Below, piece after piece: positions 1 through 12,887 of a stretch of 64,000 nt of DNA. Numbering within the stretch: position 1 is the first letter of the stretch; each line of letters opens with the position of its first letter. The position numbers and the translations under genes are program-made. Under the pieces are notes generated by a model. It was not told where the DNA came from. It ran no database searches and saw only the letters and a program-made list of their open reading frames with translations. This DNA comes from Larix kaempferi (lineage: Eukaryota > Streptophyta > Pinopsida > Pinales > Pinaceae), in the NCBI GenBank assembly GCA_027924585.1, contig BSBM01000252.1, positions 7,564,001 through 7,628,000 on the forward strand, read 5' to 3'.

Positions 1-1020
1 TCACCCTCGGTAACCCCAAACTGACCAGAACTGAAGTTGACTCATCCAATGTTACAACTGCCAACGAATGGCTATGAATCGGCTGTCAAAAGCCAACGAA
101 CTGTTGCCCTCATAAAAGAAATTTCTTGAAAAAACTCCTTCATGCCCACCTGTCATGTTTTATGGTGACCACGATTGATCAAAACCTCAGCTCACGATTA
201 ACTCTTGAGGTGAATACCCTTGGCTGCACTAACAAATGGTCACCATAATGGTGCCCATCGACTCATCTAGAAACAACCGATAAAACATTAACGCGGGGGT
301 TTCTCTTTGTGATTGCTGCCAAACGCTGAGAGTGAAAAATCGATCAAGAGTGTGCTCAGCTGCCACTAATCGAGCCCATGACCTCCAATGAGACTTTGAA
401 AACTGTTGCGTGCTTTTGACGTCTTGCTAAGCCCCGAGTTCCTTGGCGTTTGATTTTCTTTAAACTATGCATCGAGTTGTCGCCAACGCACTGCAATGGA
501 CTTCGACTTAACATACAACCACACTATCTTCAATCGGCGGCCAGGCAAACTCGACGAGTGATGACTCGTAACATGCAGATAGTTAGTGGATGGGCCCACT
601 GCCTCAATCTCTAAGTGGATAAAACAATGAACTCGTGGAAATCGCATTGGCCACCAATTTAAACCTCCAGATAGCAAAAAACCGATCTAGAGAATGCTTC
701 TACGAAATCAAAGGAGAGCTAAATGCGAACTGGAGCAATTTTGTGATCTCTCTGTAACCAATCACGGAATCTAGTGCTGCCAATGAGGACGGACTGTTGC
801 GACGTGGAGAAACCCGAGCTCAGGCGAAGTGATGGCGGTTTAATTGACCGATTACTGAAACTCGCAGTTTAAAGTTCCAAGCGGATTTTTTTATCTTACT
901 CACAGGTGAACTTGGCATGCCAAATATGACCCCGAAAATTCCTGAAATCACGTCCTAGTACTTCTAGAAGGACCTAAACGCCTGCTCTGGGGACCTCGGC
1001 ATAATTCTCTGAAGTCACGG
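1..1020. other. Unassigned flank
   Basis: No convincing reading frame, LTR, inverted end or RNA gene was recognised here. The short open frames lack recognisable motifs. It may be sequence around the PPR-like remnant that follows. Confidence 0.4.
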
Positions 1021-1245
1021 CTATTTATGATGTGCTACAACCTTTGATTTTCCCCCATGCCAAATGTATTGAACCATTGATATATGCCGTAGAGTTGTAT
1101 ATGAGCACGAATCCGGATGGCATTTGTCTTTAGTCATTCGTTTGAACACGGCTTTAGCTCCCTCGACTAATGCAGAATTGGTATGCATCCAGCAAGACGT
1201 TACAAGCTTCTTGCGTTGGCCCATCACTACACAGTTCTGCAAAAA
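1021..1245 (-). pseudogene. PPR-repeat protein fragment, decayed
   Basis: The minus strand encodes residues resembling one to two pentatricopeptide repeats: NVLLDAY in one frame, then ALVEGAKAVFKRM and HPDSCSYTTL in another. The spacing fits the helix A/helix B pattern of PPR motifs (VF..M followed by a PD..SYTTL helix). PPR proteins bind organellar RNA in plants. A frame change between the two blocks and a stop soon afterwards show that this is a remnant. No upstream repeats or organelle-targeting peptide were found. The family call is inferred from motif shape only. Confidence 0.45.
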
Positions 1246-2041
1246 ATGTGCCTTAATGCTGCTACAGAAACCACAGATCCATCTTCACAGCGGTTAAAAA
1301 TGCCCTCTGTGCGAAAAAAAAATAAAAATGAACCAAGTTCTCCATCAAAAATGCTTGAACCCCCTGACAGAACGATCAACAAGTAAAGAAAGATTTGTCT
1401 CATTGTCTTTCAAGTAGATGCCTAGATTCAACTGTAATTCTGAAGATTGTGTCTGCATATTTCGAGCTAATAAATTCTGCTTGAAAAGGAAATGCCTCTG
1501 ACTTTTTAAATGACAGGATGCCCAGATGCCATATAATCTCCTTCGACCCTGAACTATAATCAATGGGGCATATGCATGGGCAACTTTTAAAAACATCAGA
1601 TATGCATTTTTAAGTACAGGCTGGGCTGTAACTAGAAGCCAAACGAGAAAATGCCATCCACTAGAAGGTTTTAGGGTGCATCAAACTGTGCACGAATGTC
1701 AAAACAACAGCCTCCAGTGAAATCTGGTGTTTAACATATGGCTCCACTTTAGTACCACTCTATGAAGAATACTGAGCCACAGACTTTTCTTTATGCCCAG
1801 GCATTTTTCCCTAACCGTAGAATCTGCCGCATGTTAAAAGTGTGATCAAGATCATATGTGGACACCCATGCAAAAATGGGGGGTAACATTGCCTATATAG
1901 CCAGAAGCATTTCCAATTATATCATCATTATCAAGTACTAATTCATTAATCAAATGCAAAATCATTCATTCGCCATATATTCAAATATCATGTCATTCAT
2001 CGAAAGAAACTCATACATAAGCACAAGAGTACATATTCATT
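1246..2041. other. AT-rich intergenic DNA
   Basis: No gene was recognised. The sequence becomes AT-rich towards the hAT insertion and has no long frame. It ends with the 5' copy of the hAT target-site duplication (2042-2049). Confidence 0.4.
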
Positions 2042-2049
2042 ATCAGACC

Positions 2050-2064
2050 CTACGCTGTTGGGAG
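2050..2064 (+). repeat. hAT terminal inverted repeat, left
   Basis: This end reads CTACGCTGTTGGGAG and pairs with the right end at 5385-5399, which reads CTACGCTGCTGGGAA on the minus strand. There are two mismatches in 15. It abuts the target duplication directly. Confidence 0.85.
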
Positions 2065-2611
2065 CGGGAGTAGGAGCGAAAAGTGAAATTTTCAAAAGCT
2101 TCCGTTTCAGGAGCGTTTTTTATATAATATATATTTTAATATATTTTGATGCATATAAATTAAAAAAAACATGTATCATGCCAAATTAGCTATAGAAAAC
2201 ATCAAAACATAGAATCTAGATATTCATATAACCATTTAGTACACATTGATATAACATTAATCATCTAGTCTTCTAGATTCTAGGAGCTATAACTTATAAC
2301 ATTGTCATTAAATGATCATCATCAAATCATCAATCATCAATCATCAACAACATCAACCTTCAAATTTCAACATATAATATTTGCCATCAAACTAGGCCAT
2401 AATGTTTACAAAATAGGCCAACTGCCAAAATAAACATGAAAATGAAATACAAACTACAAAGTACTATGAATCTACTAAGCTTTCCGCTTGCCATGAGTAA
2501 CTTCCAATTTCTTTTCTTGTGTTCTAGGTGGAATAGGTGCTGGTGGAAGTGATCGTGGAACATGAGAAGAAGATGAATGGCCCCCACGGGCTGAAATTGG
2601 ACGTTGTGAAG

Positions 2612-4720
2612 CTAAAGGGACAACAACCTCAAGTTGTAGTGCACATAAACCAAGCTTTCTGCGCGATCGACATTCAGATTGTTTCTCTTTACACTGTGGA
2701 TGAAGTTGTAGGTGCTCCAACACCTCTCTACAGAAGAGCTATTAACAACCTGTGATAGCACCGTCAGCGCCAATTTATGCAAATATGTAGCTCCAGGGCC
2801 ATGCATGTTCCACCAATGGATAGGATCCAATCTGTCTCAATCTTTGGTTGCAAACAGGGAACCAAAGCGTCCATGCTCACTTATGTATATGCTCAATTCA
2901 GTCCGTACTTGAGCACACTCTTCCTCATCAGGGACCAACTTCTCTAATGCTTGCATATACCCAGCAGCAACCTCTGGATCTGTGTGGGGTTTTTTCCTAA
3001 CTCCACCCCCAGGTGCAGGTTGGGCCAACCAAATTGGAGAATAGTATTTTGGGGTGAGGACATATGTAAGGGCATGGAGTGGAACATTTAGATTATCCCA
3101 CCTTTTGACCACATGTTTATGAATATGGTCATATAAGACTGCATCTCTTTGCTCAACAATGTCTTTGATTTGACCAAGCATGCTATCCATCTGCTCATAC
3201 ACCTCTCCAATCACCGGCTGATCTGTATCTGCAAAACGAATCATGTTATAAACTGGCTTGGTGAACTGCAGAACATACCTAACTTGTGACCAAAAATGAC
3301 CTTCAAGAACGGTGTCCTCCATCTCCTGAAAGTCACTTCTATCTGATGCACTTGCAGCTCTGTCTTTTAATTCCTGCCATGGATCACTTGAGACCATACT
3401 AGCCAATGCCTCTCTTACCTTCAAAAGCCTCCTGAAGGTGAGGTAGTAGCTAGCAAATCTAGTCTTTGCAATCTTCAATAGCTCCAACTTAGAGTGATTG
3501 CGAAAAATGTGGTGGGCCATGCTATGATTGGTAATAAATTTTATCATTTTCTTACCTCTCTTGTACAAGGCACCAATCCATCTGTAACTAGGGTCCTTCA
3601 TCTTAACAATATCATGCATCAAAAGGTTCAATGTGTGAACCAAACACCCTGAACAAAATATGTTGGGATACTCATCCTCAATGATTGCTCCTGCTGCCTT
3701 ACAATTAGCAGCATTATCAGTGATGACTTGAATGACATTGTATGGCCCAATCTCCTGAATGGTTTTAAGTAAAGGTTGTGCAATATTAATAGTGGTCTTG
3801 TAGCGATCTGAGTAGTCATGGGTTGAAAGGAAGATCGCACCTCTAGCAGAAATACCAAGAATATTTATCAATGGCTTGCCTTTAACATTTGTCCACCCAT
3901 CAGATACAATGGATACCCCATAGTTGGACCAATCATTTGTGAACTTTCCAAGAGCACTATTGATTTTGGCTCTTTCCCTGTCAAGTTCCACGGTTCTAGC
4001 TTTGTCATACCCAGGGCTTCTGTATCCTTGAGGGCCACCATTGATGGCTTGTACCATTTCATGCCAATAGGGTGAGTGAAGAACATTGAATGGCACACCA
4101 CATGCGTAGAGAAACCTATAAACTTTTGAATCCACATCATCTCTACAACCTTGGTCAAGGAAATCGGATAATGTTCTTCGTATAGGCGAGAATCCATGGG
4201 GAGATGAGGCTCCTGATCGAGCCGATGATGATCCAGCTCCACTACCAAACATTCTCTGTGGGGATTCAGAATCAACCCTCGATCTCTTGGAGTTGTTTTG
4301 AGCGGCCTCTTCTTCCATCTTGTATTTGCTTCTCTCTTTAGCTCCCACTTTGTCACAAGTTTTGAGTCCATGAGACTTACCTACATCGCATGGCATAACC
4401 CCACACAAATGCTTTCTCACCCGGGTATATGAACATGTGTATGTTTTCCCACAATGGGGGCATCCAAACTTTGTGGTTCCACCCCCTCTCCCTCCCCCCT
4501 GCCTTGTCACATACTTCCACAAAGGTGTTGTGTCTTTTTGTTTTTGCCCCACATCACCCTCATCCTCATCATCATCACCCTCTTCCCCTTCCTCCTCTTC
4601 TCCTTGGTATGCATCACTCTCTACCTCTTCCCCCTCATCACTACCACCACCACATCTACTTCCCAACACCATCATAATGAGAAGAAGTGGATTGAAACAC
4701 CAAAACCACATACCCATCAT
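2612..4720 (-). pseudogene. hAT transposase (BED, DUF659, hATC)
   Basis: The protein has an acidic N-terminus, then a BED-type zinc finger (C-X2-C-X13-H-X-C, about residues 65-115). A DUF659 region follows with SDGWTNVKGKPLINI and the C-X-HTLNLL motif. The C-terminal hATC dimerisation block has SSSVERCWSTYNFIHSVKR and a YNLRLLS end. Hermes-like hAT transposases cut and paste their own element. A single in-frame TGA at 2837-2839 separates DUF659 from hATC; the frame continues on both sides, and CGA to TGA is the simplest change. The start at 4720 is the first ATG after an apparent 3' splice site (ATTGCAG at 4754-4759 on the minus strand). A GT donor near 4880 suggests an untranslated first exon. 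Frame 2475-2723 may hold the original basic tail. Confidence 0.85.
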
Positions 4721-5099
4721 GTTTCTTGATTCAAGATGAGAGTCACTTGCTCCCTGCAATAGAATGATGGAGAAGAAGAAATTGGAAAGAGTAGGAGAAG
4801 AGAACATTGCAAGTTTTCCATTTTTTAACATAGTGAAAAAAAATTGCAAAAACAAACAAAGATGAGTTTTTAGAGCCTACCTTTTAGCTCTTCAATGGTG
4901 GTTGAATGTCTCTATGGCAGCTTCAATCTCCCTTGCAAGCTCTCCCCTTCAATCTCCCACTCAATGCTCAAAGCTCTCAAACAACTAGGAAACTCACTCC
5001 AAGCTCAAACTCTTCCCAATCAAGCGAATGAGTAATGGAACGAGTCCAAATGGACTCATTCACCCTTTATTGGCCCAAAGTGACCTAGCCCACCAAAAA

Positions 5100-5384
5100 A
5101 AAACCCCCAAAAAAATCCAAAAATCCGCCCTGTCCGCGGAATTGATCTCAGGATCGTTTTAGGGTTCGATTTTTATGCCTGGGTTCGATGAGGGTTCGAT
5201 CCGGAATCGACCCGGAAGCTATGATTCCGCAGCGAATTGCAATATTCCAGGGATCGTTTTTTTTTTGCCCAATTCACGATTTACAAAATCGATTCCGGGC
5301 GGAATAGATGAGGAATCGCGATTCCGGAATCGATTCCGTCCGGAGCGCGAATTGGGATTGATTCGATGGGGGGGGGGGGGTCGA
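5100..5384. repeat. Subterminal GATTCCG-rich region of hAT
   Basis: Many short GGAATCG/CGATTCC words lie in both orientations next to the right inverted end, along with a run of twelve G. Such clustered short motifs are where hAT transposases commonly bind. The binding role is inferred. Confidence 0.5.
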
Positions 5385-5399
5385 TTCCCAGCAGCGTAG
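5385..5399 (-). repeat. hAT terminal inverted repeat, right
   Basis: This is the minus-strand partner of 2050-2064 and is followed immediately by ATCAGACC (5400-5407). Confidence 0.85.
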
Positions 5400-5407
5400 A
5401 TCAGACC

Positions 5408-7344
5408 ATACAACATCATCCTCAAACCATAATACACACACACAAGTGAAATGTTCAATGGTTCACCATACATTGCTCTATCTATGTCTAGTCATAGTTA
5501 AATGGGTCATCAACAACATTAGATTTATCCTATTTCATAAATAAACATAGCCAAACCAAATAACACACTATATACATATCTTCGGTTACAAAGTCAATTA
5601 CTGATAACACCTTTTCTTTCTACTTTGTTCATAGAATTATGTTATTTCTCATGATCAAGCCTCCAATTATCCTCTTTCAAGCATCCTCTATTCTTATAGT
5701 AATTGCAAAATGGAGCTTTCTTTCTCGGTGCATTGCTCTGTGAAGTTGTCAAATTCAAAACCGATTGAGGGTCAAGTTAGGACCGTATGAGAACCAATCA
5801 AAGAACCAGGTTAAAGAACTGATCTACTAAAAAATACATAAAATATTCAAAGTTTATAGTAAAAAAGATATATATTCATGTACATCAATGTAAATCTGAA
5901 CCATTTGTTGACGACCTGATCGCCAATGAGGGAGAAGCAGTCCACACAAAGTGCTTAAAGCAGCCCTTCGTGTGTTTGGAATAGCCACTTCTCACGGGAA
6001 CAACGGTCCGTTGCCACTATGCAGATTTGCTCCTTAAAAAGGAGACTTGGGAATTGGATTTATATGGATTCCTTAATGCAGTTAGGATCTTGAAAATATA
6101 ATCTAACTAAGATGCAATGTTATCTAACCTATGATGCGACCTAAATGCAGTTTTTTATAATTGCGAAAGAAAAGTTTTAGTAGCTGCTAAATAAAGTAGT
6201 AGCTCTGCTAAAACCTGTGATTCTCAGCTATTAAAGAACTGTAAACTAACTAAACCTATCTAACCTATTTCCTATCTTGGCCAAGAGCAATTTAGAGTTA
6301 TGACTATTGAACAAAGCTGAATTATAAATAAATTGTGTTCTGACTGGATTTAGGGATTGAAATCATTTAATCATAATCAAAACACATTGAATATTTAACT
6401 ATATTTATCAAAATAACAATAAAACAATTTCTGTTATCTGAAAATATGGTTGTTTAAACAGATCAATTCAATAGTAACTCGATGGATTTGAAAGGTATAT
6501 ATAACCACAAGTAAAAAAAAAATATGACAACATATGTAACCAGCATAAGATAAGCCAAAATAAGTTTTATAAAACTGAAAATAATTCCAGATAGTACCGA
6601 TATAAATAAATAAACAGGTTCAATAGACTTTCAAACATGAACAGCAGCAATTCACAGCTCCTCCAGCTCTATTCTATGCTATCCACCGATCATTACAAGG
6701 AAAGAAATACAAAAATTGGGAAAGGAATTCTTTCAGCTCCGTGTAGTGCTTCACCCCCCCCTCCCTAGCGGTTGAAATGCTCTTCCTTTTATAATGAAGA
6801 AAAATTGTTTTAGATCCTCGATCCCTGCGAAAATTTCTCCATCTTATTTATTAAGCCAGTTTCTCCCAATGCGTTGTCTTCCACGAAACCACAGCACGCA
6901 TCCACTTCACCAGTTTGTTGAACCTGCACAACGATCTCCTCTTCTTTCTCGACGATATGACGAGAGGGACGATTTCATGGCGGATAATGATGATCTCTAC
7001 CATATTTGCACATCATATACATAAATCAGTAATCGATGTACAAATTAACCTCAAATAGAAAAAGAAGAGCATAAATTTATAATTGATTAAGAAAATAAAT
7101 GCTAAAAGGATAAGAATCTTCCCTTTGAAATTTCGCGTTGCTAAATGATAGATCCACGATAATAATCAATTTCCGTTCTGTAGTTTGATAAATGATTGAG
7201 CAAATATATCTACAAGATCAGGTTTTTGACTTATTCATGTTGTAAACTTATTGAGATCTTGGTAATATCTTCTGGAAAGCCTTCATTTACAGACCGGTGC
7301 AAGATTCAATTTCTTCATGAGACCTATGCATTGGTATTGGCTAT
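5408..7344. other. Unassigned DNA between hAT and chromovirus
   Basis: No gene or element was recognised. Short frames at 6794-7024 and 7196-7384 lack recognisable motifs. The second runs straight into the LTR at 7350, so its C-terminus is created by the insertion. Confidence 0.4.
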
Positions 7345-7349
7345 AGACA

Positions 7350-8321
7350 TGATGCAGGGGCATTTAGTCAAGCCAGCAATGTGAGCGTTTGGTCACATGC
7401 TGTGGCTCGAAGCTGAACTGAGGGAACCTAAAAATCAAAGAAAACTTATTTGAATATTTTATTGAATGAGTAATTATGTAGAAAATAATATGTTTTCAGT
7501 TATAGATTATTAGTAAGCAATAACTGGCTAATTATGGCTCCCTGCGAGGAGACTAAGCCACCTAGGTAAGTTGTTACAAGATTTAGGAATTAATCCTCTA
7601 AATTTAGAAAAAAAAAACTCTTAAGTTTAGGCAAGTGGAATCTTGCAAATGGCAGTTCTAGACAGAGTTTGTAACTCCCGGTGAGGGAGGAAACTGAAGA
7701 GTTTTTTTGCTGTCAAAAAGAAAAAAAAAGGGGAGAAAAAAAACAACCACCTGTAACTTGCCAGAGCAGGAATCGGTGATAGCTATCAATTAATAAAAGA
7801 ATGAATCCGAAATTCGAGAGATGTCAAGTATTTTATGTGAATAACTAGCAAATAGATCGATATTTTCCTTGGATATCTGAATTCATTGTGTGTATATATT
7901 TCTGGTGTGCGTAGAGGCATTTTGGGGGCTATCTAGGTTTTCTTATGAATATATAATTGCACCAGTTCTCTCTTTAATCGATTTTTGGCTCAGACTCTAA
8001 CCATTACACCTGTAAATGCCTTGAGAAAGATCCCGTGGAAAGATTGTGTGAAGTAAAACCGTCATTGGAATTGCAGCTTAGTTTATGGACAAACGGAGAC
8101 GAATTTAAAAATTCTGCGATCTGGGTTTTGTGTAGAAGGGAGTCTATTGTGTGACTCGCGAGTCTTTTTTCATCGACTTGGTTGAAGAGATTTGCAGAGT
8201 TCTCTGAACTGCGTTTTGTTGAAGTGCGTAAAGCAACATTGGAACGGTTTTACATTTGATATTTCTTTATTAACGATTGATGATGAGAGTTTAAGCAGGG
8301 ATCCGGCTAGTGCTTGCACCA
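7350..8321 (+). repeat. Chromovirus 5' LTR
   Basis: This 972-bp repeat starts TGATGCAGGGGC and ends GCTTGCACCA. It matches 12885-13850 along its whole length. It is preceded by AGACA and followed by the primer binding site. Confidence 0.95.
7893..7900 (+). promoter_or_regulatory. Candidate TATA box in 5' LTR
   Basis: TATATATT lies about 430 bp before the LTR end in a position suitable for the U3/R promoter. The same word is present in the 3' LTR. This is inferred from position and sequence only. Confidence 0.35.
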
Positions 8322-8325
8322 ATTT

Positions 8326-8337
8326 TGGTATCAGAGC
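8326..8337 (+). promoter_or_regulatory. Primer binding site, initiator Met-tRNA
   Basis: TGGTATCAGAGC, four bases after the LTR, is the classic plant retrotransposon primer site complementary to the 3' end of initiator methionine tRNA. Confidence 0.9.
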
Positions 8338-8374
8338 TAGGAGTTTTGCTCAGTAAAATAGAAAAAAAAAAGAC

Positions 8375-9460
8375 ATGGCTGTTTGTGTTGGTAGAGCTCG
8401 GGGTCGTGGCAGAGGACGACCGGTAGCAAATGCAGAGGTTATGGAAGAGTTGAGAGAGCTAAGAGCACGTACGACAGCTATGGAGCTGGGCAGACAGAGA
8501 GATCCGGTGGCAGGAGATGTGAGTGAGCTTGAAGAGGAAGAACGTGAAGAGGAGGTAGCTCCTATGGCAGAGACACCTGAAATGAGATGTCTTCGATCCA
8601 TTTTAGGAACCACATCCAGACCAAAGCCTGCGTTGCCTACCTATGAGGGAAGCCTTACTGCTAAACACCTCATTGACTGGATCAGTGAGTTGGACAAATA
8701 TTTTGAGTATGATGAGATTGAGGAGAACAGGAAGGTCAGATTGGCAGTGACACGGTTGAAGGGGCATGCATCCCTCTGGTGGGATAGTGTGCAAGCAGAG
8801 AGGAGAAGGAAGAATAAGCCACTGATCAAGAGTTGGGATAGGATGGTGGCCAAGATGAGGGCCAAATTCTTCCCCAAGGATTACCAGCTGACTCTGTATA
8901 GGCAAATGCAAAATTTGAGGCAAAGAGTGCTGACTGTGAGAGAGTACACCGAGGAATTTTACAAAGTAAATTTGAGAGCTGGTTATGTGGAGGAATCAGC
9001 TGAGAAGGCTGTCAGATATGTAAATGGCTTGAGGATGGAGATCTAGGATGAAATCAGCATGATATCACCTAGGACAATGGAAGAGGCCTACCAATGTGCC
9101 TTGAGAGCAGAAGAGAAGCTTTTGAGGAAACAAAACTTCAATAGAGGAATAGGTTCAGCCAAAGGGAGAGGACAACCAGCTGGAAGGGAGAAGTTTGCAG
9201 CCCAAAAGGGAGAGTCCAGCAATTCAAATCAACATGAGCAACAAAACAGGGGCAATGACCCAAGCGGAGGAAGACCTTACCAAGGAGGTAGAGGTAGAGG
9301 GAGAGGCAAGGAAACTGTCTTTAGATGTTACAAATGTAACAAGTTGGGTCATAGATCTTTTGAATGCCCGGAGAAGGAAAACATAGGACAAAGAGGGGCC
9401 TATGTAGCTCAGAAGGAGCAACAACAAGAGAAATTACCAATGGCTGAAAATCTACTTGAG
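8375..9460 (+). pseudogene. Chromovirus gag with zinc knuckle
   Basis: The frame opens with ATG and an arginine/glycine-rich start, then an acidic stretch. The capsid-like core includes LKGHASLWWDSVQ and a region ending VNGLRMEI. One TAG at 9044-9046 interrupts the frame where related Gag proteins are expected to carry glutamine. Downstream, in the same frame, a basic region leads to a CCHC zinc knuckle (C-Y-K-C-N-K-L-G-H-R-S-F-E-C, about 9326-9367). Gag forms the virus-like particle and binds RNA. The same frame continues into protease. Confidence 0.9.
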
Positions 9461-12400
9461 ACTGGAGAGGCTTTGATGATAAACAAAGTCTTGTTGAAGC
9501 CTGAGAAGGAAAGTGCAGAACCTGCTCAGAGGAAGGCCTTGTTCAGGACTATGTGCAAGGTCAAAGGAAAATGCTGCAAGATGGTGATTGACAGTGGGAG
9601 TACTGACAATCTGGTTTCCACAGAGATGGTGGAGAAGCTAAGCTTGAAGAAGAGCAAACATCCAGTTCCCTACAAGGTATCCTGGTTGCATAAAGAACAT
9701 CAAATCCTGGTAAGCGAACAATGTGAATTTGATTTGCAAGTAGGTACATATAAAGACAAAATAATATGTGATGTTATGCCCATGGATGTCTGTCATGTTC
9801 TTTTGGGGAGACCTTGGCAGTTTGACAGGAAAGTAGTACACGATGGTAGGAGAAACTGTTATAGTTTTGATAAGGATGGAATGTTGACTGGCAAAAAGTA
9901 TTTGCACCAGCTTGAGGAAGAGGAAGTGAACTATGCTGTGATGTGCAAGCCCAAGGTAGTAATGACGAAGACTACTATTTCAGATCTGCCTGAAGAGATT
10001 CAGAGAATGTTGGTTGAATTTGGTGACATAGTGGTGGATGATTTACCCAATGAGTTGCCACCAAAGAGAGATATTAGCCATCACATTGACTTCATTCCAG
10101 GAGCTAGCTTACCCAACAAGGCAGCCTATAGGTTGACACCTCAAGAGAATGAGAGATCAGGAAGCAAGTACAAGGGCTGTTAGATAAGGGGTTGATTAAG
10201 AAAAGTCTAAGCCCATGTGCAGTGCCTGTAGTGTTGAGCCCAAAGAAGGGTGGTGAATGGAGGATGTGCATGGACTCACGAGCCATTAATAAAATAACCA
10301 TCAGATATAGGTTTCCATTGCCCAGGATGGATGACATAATGGACTGTCTGAGTGGGGCAGCATACTTTACTAAGATAGATCTGAAAAGTGGATATTATCA
10401 GATCAGAATTAGAGAGGGGGATGAGTGGAAGTGGAAGACAACCTTCAAAAGTAATGAAGGGTTGTATGAGTGGTTGGTTATGCCATTCGGGTTATCAAAT
10501 GTCCCAAGTACTTTTATGAGATTGATGAATGAAGTCTTGAGAGACTTCATAGGCAAATTTGTGATCGTTTACTTGGATGATATACTAATTTTCAGTCAGT
10601 CAAAGGAGGAGCATCTAAGGCATCTGAGATATGTCTTGGAAAGGTTGCAAGCATAGAAGTTATTGGTGAACATTAAGAAGTGTTCATTTCTGAAATCTGA
10701 GTTAGTGTATTTGGGCTTCGTGGTTTTGAAGGATGGTTTAAAGATGGATCCGGAGAAGGTGCAAGCAATCGTGGATTGGCCTTCACCCCAAAGCATCTTT
10801 GAGGTAAGGAGCTTCCATGGCTTAGCAAGCTTTAATAGAAAATTCATAAATAACTTTAGTGGCATTTGTTCCCCAATTGTTGAGACTATTAGAAAGGACA
10901 AGTAGCCATTCAAATGGACAACAGGAGCTGAAAACAACTTTCAGTTGTTAAAGAAAAAGATTACTGAGCAGCCCGTGTTGGGGTTACTAGATTTTAGAAA
11001 GTCTTTCCAAGTTACATGTGATGCTAGTGGAGTAGCCATTGGGGCTGTGCTCAGTCAAGAAGATAAACCAGTGGCCTATTTTAATTAAAAACTAAATGAT
11101 GCAAAACATAAATATTCCTCGTATGACAAGGAATTCTATGCCATAGTCCAAGCCCTGAAACATTGAAAACATTATTTGATGCCTAAAGAATTTGTATTGT
11201 ATTCTGACAACCATGCTTTGCAGTACATAATGCAGCAACCTAAATTGAATTAGAAACATGCCAAATGGGTAGAGTTCTTGCAGAGTTTCACTTTTGTGTT
11301 GAAGCATATTAGTGGACAGTCAAATCGTGTAGCTGATGCATTGAGTAGGAGAGCCTTAATCGTACAAGAAACTTAGGTACAAGTTTTAGAATTTGAATAT
11401 CTTAGAGATTTATATGAAACTGACAATGACTTTCAGTGTGCATATAGAGCATGCAAGAACCCTGTAGAAGTGGACAGAGAATTGTGGGTTGAATATATGT
11501 TGCAGGACAGTTTACTTTTCAAAAACAAAAAGTTGTGTATCCCAAGTTGCTTAATGAGGGAAAACCTGATTCAAGAGAAGCACAATGGTGGAATGGTTGG
11601 TCACTTCGGAAGTGATAAGACTTATGGACAACTAAGTCATTTTTACTTCTGGCCCAAGATGAGGTCTGAAGTTGAGAAGTTTGTGAGCAGATGTAGAATC
11701 TGTCAGCATGCCAAAGGAAGAAGCCAAAACACAGGCTTATATACACTATTGCCTGTTCCTACTAGACCCTGGGATTCTGTGAGTATGGACTCTATCTTAG
11801 GATTGCCAAAGACACAGAAAGGAAATGATTCCATCTTTGTAGTAGTGGATAGATTTACTAAAATGCACATTTCATTCCCTGTTTTAAGACAAGTCATGCC
11901 ACTCACATAGCAAACTTGTTCTTTAATGAAGTGGTGAAGCTGCATGGTTTGCCTAGAAGTATTGTCTCCGATAGAGATACGAGATTCACAGGTCACTACC
12001 GGAGGACATTGTGGAAGAAGCTGGGTACTAAGCTGAATTTCAGTTCAGCTTATCATCCACAGTCTGATGGTCAGACTGAGGTAGTCAACCGGTGTCTGGG
12101 TAACATGCTGAGAAGTTTGGCTGGAGAAAATCCAAAACAATGGGATAGAGTGTTGGCACAAGCTGAGTTTGCCTATAATGACTCGCCAAACAGAAGCACA
12201 TGTATGAGTCCATTTCAGGTCTTGTATGGTATGCATCCTAGAGGAGTGTATGAATTGCGAGATTTGGGACAGTTGGAAAGGAGGAGTGCGGATGGAGAAG
12301 ACTTTGCAGCTAGAATCAGAGAGCTACAGGAAGAAGTTAAGGAAAGGCTATAGAGAAGTAATGCAAATTACAAAGCGAGAGTTGATTCTAAAATAAGAGA

Positions 12401-12887
12401 AAAGAATTATGAGGTGGGAGACCTAGTGTTAACCCATCTGAGAAAGGAAATGTTTCCTAAGAGAGAATACAACAAACTGAAAATGAAGAAGATTGGGCCA
12501 TGCAAAATCCTCAGAAAGTTTTCTGCTAATGCTTATGAGCTGGAAATGGCAGCAGGAGTTGGCATATCTCCTATTTTCAACATTGCTGATATATATCCCT
12601 TTACAGTAGATAATGCAGGTCATATTGCAGGAGACAAAGATGCAGATAATGATTTGCAGTGGCTGAAGCAGATGCTCGTAGCACATAAATTGGAAGCAGA
12701 GGAGATCTTGGACACTAAAATTGCAAAAAGCACTAGGCAGAAGGACTACTTGGAGTATTTGGTAAAGTGTAAGGCACACCCTGTGGAGGATGCTACTTGG
12801 ATGAGTGCAGCAGAACTAGCAGCCAAGGGTTTTGCCGTTGCTGACCTCTTGAATAGGGGCTCAATTCTTTCCACCCTGGGAGTCTGA
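9461..12887 (+). pseudogene. Chromovirus pol (PR-RT-RH-IN-chromodomain)
   Basis: Domains in order are as follows. Protease has IDSGSTDNLVS near 9587. RT has YLDDILIFS at about 10570. RNase H covers about 10950-11340. Integrase has an HHCC zinc finger (GHFGSDKT, CRICQHAKG) at 11580-11720 and a DDE core with SMDS, SDRDTRFTG and GQTEVVNR. A C-terminal chromodomain-like segment (DYLEYLVKCKAHPVEDATW) lies at about 12700-12800. A one-base insertion near 10160 and a one-base loss near 11862 shift the frame, and seven stops fall inside. The final stop codon TGA (12885-12887) is the first three bases of the 3' LTR. Chromodomains target integration to marked chromatin in related elements. Confidence 0.92.

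Larger units (their letters stand above)
2042..5407 (-). mobile_element. Complete hAT DNA transposon with TSD
   Basis: The element body is 2050-5399 (3350 bp). It is flanked by identical 8-bp direct repeats ATCAGACC at 2042-2049 and 5400-5407; an 8-bp duplication is diagnostic of the hAT superfamily. Its ends are imperfect inverted repeats starting CTACGCTG. It encodes a BED/DUF659/hATC transposase on the minus strand. The first 300 bp at the right end are rich in GATTCCG/CGATTCC words in both orientations, which resembles the subterminal binding-site arrays of hAT elements. One in-frame stop breaks the transposase, so this copy is probably not autonomous now. Confidence 0.9.

Noticed and set aside
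3628-4739. Overlapping frames on both strands within the hAT transposase
   Set aside because: They are shadows of the transposase frame. The histidine/serine/proline-rich plus-strand frames mirror its acidic stretch.
5175-5473. Arginine/proline-rich frames near the hAT right end
   Set aside because: They arise from GATTCCG-type subterminal repeats and do not look like protein coding.
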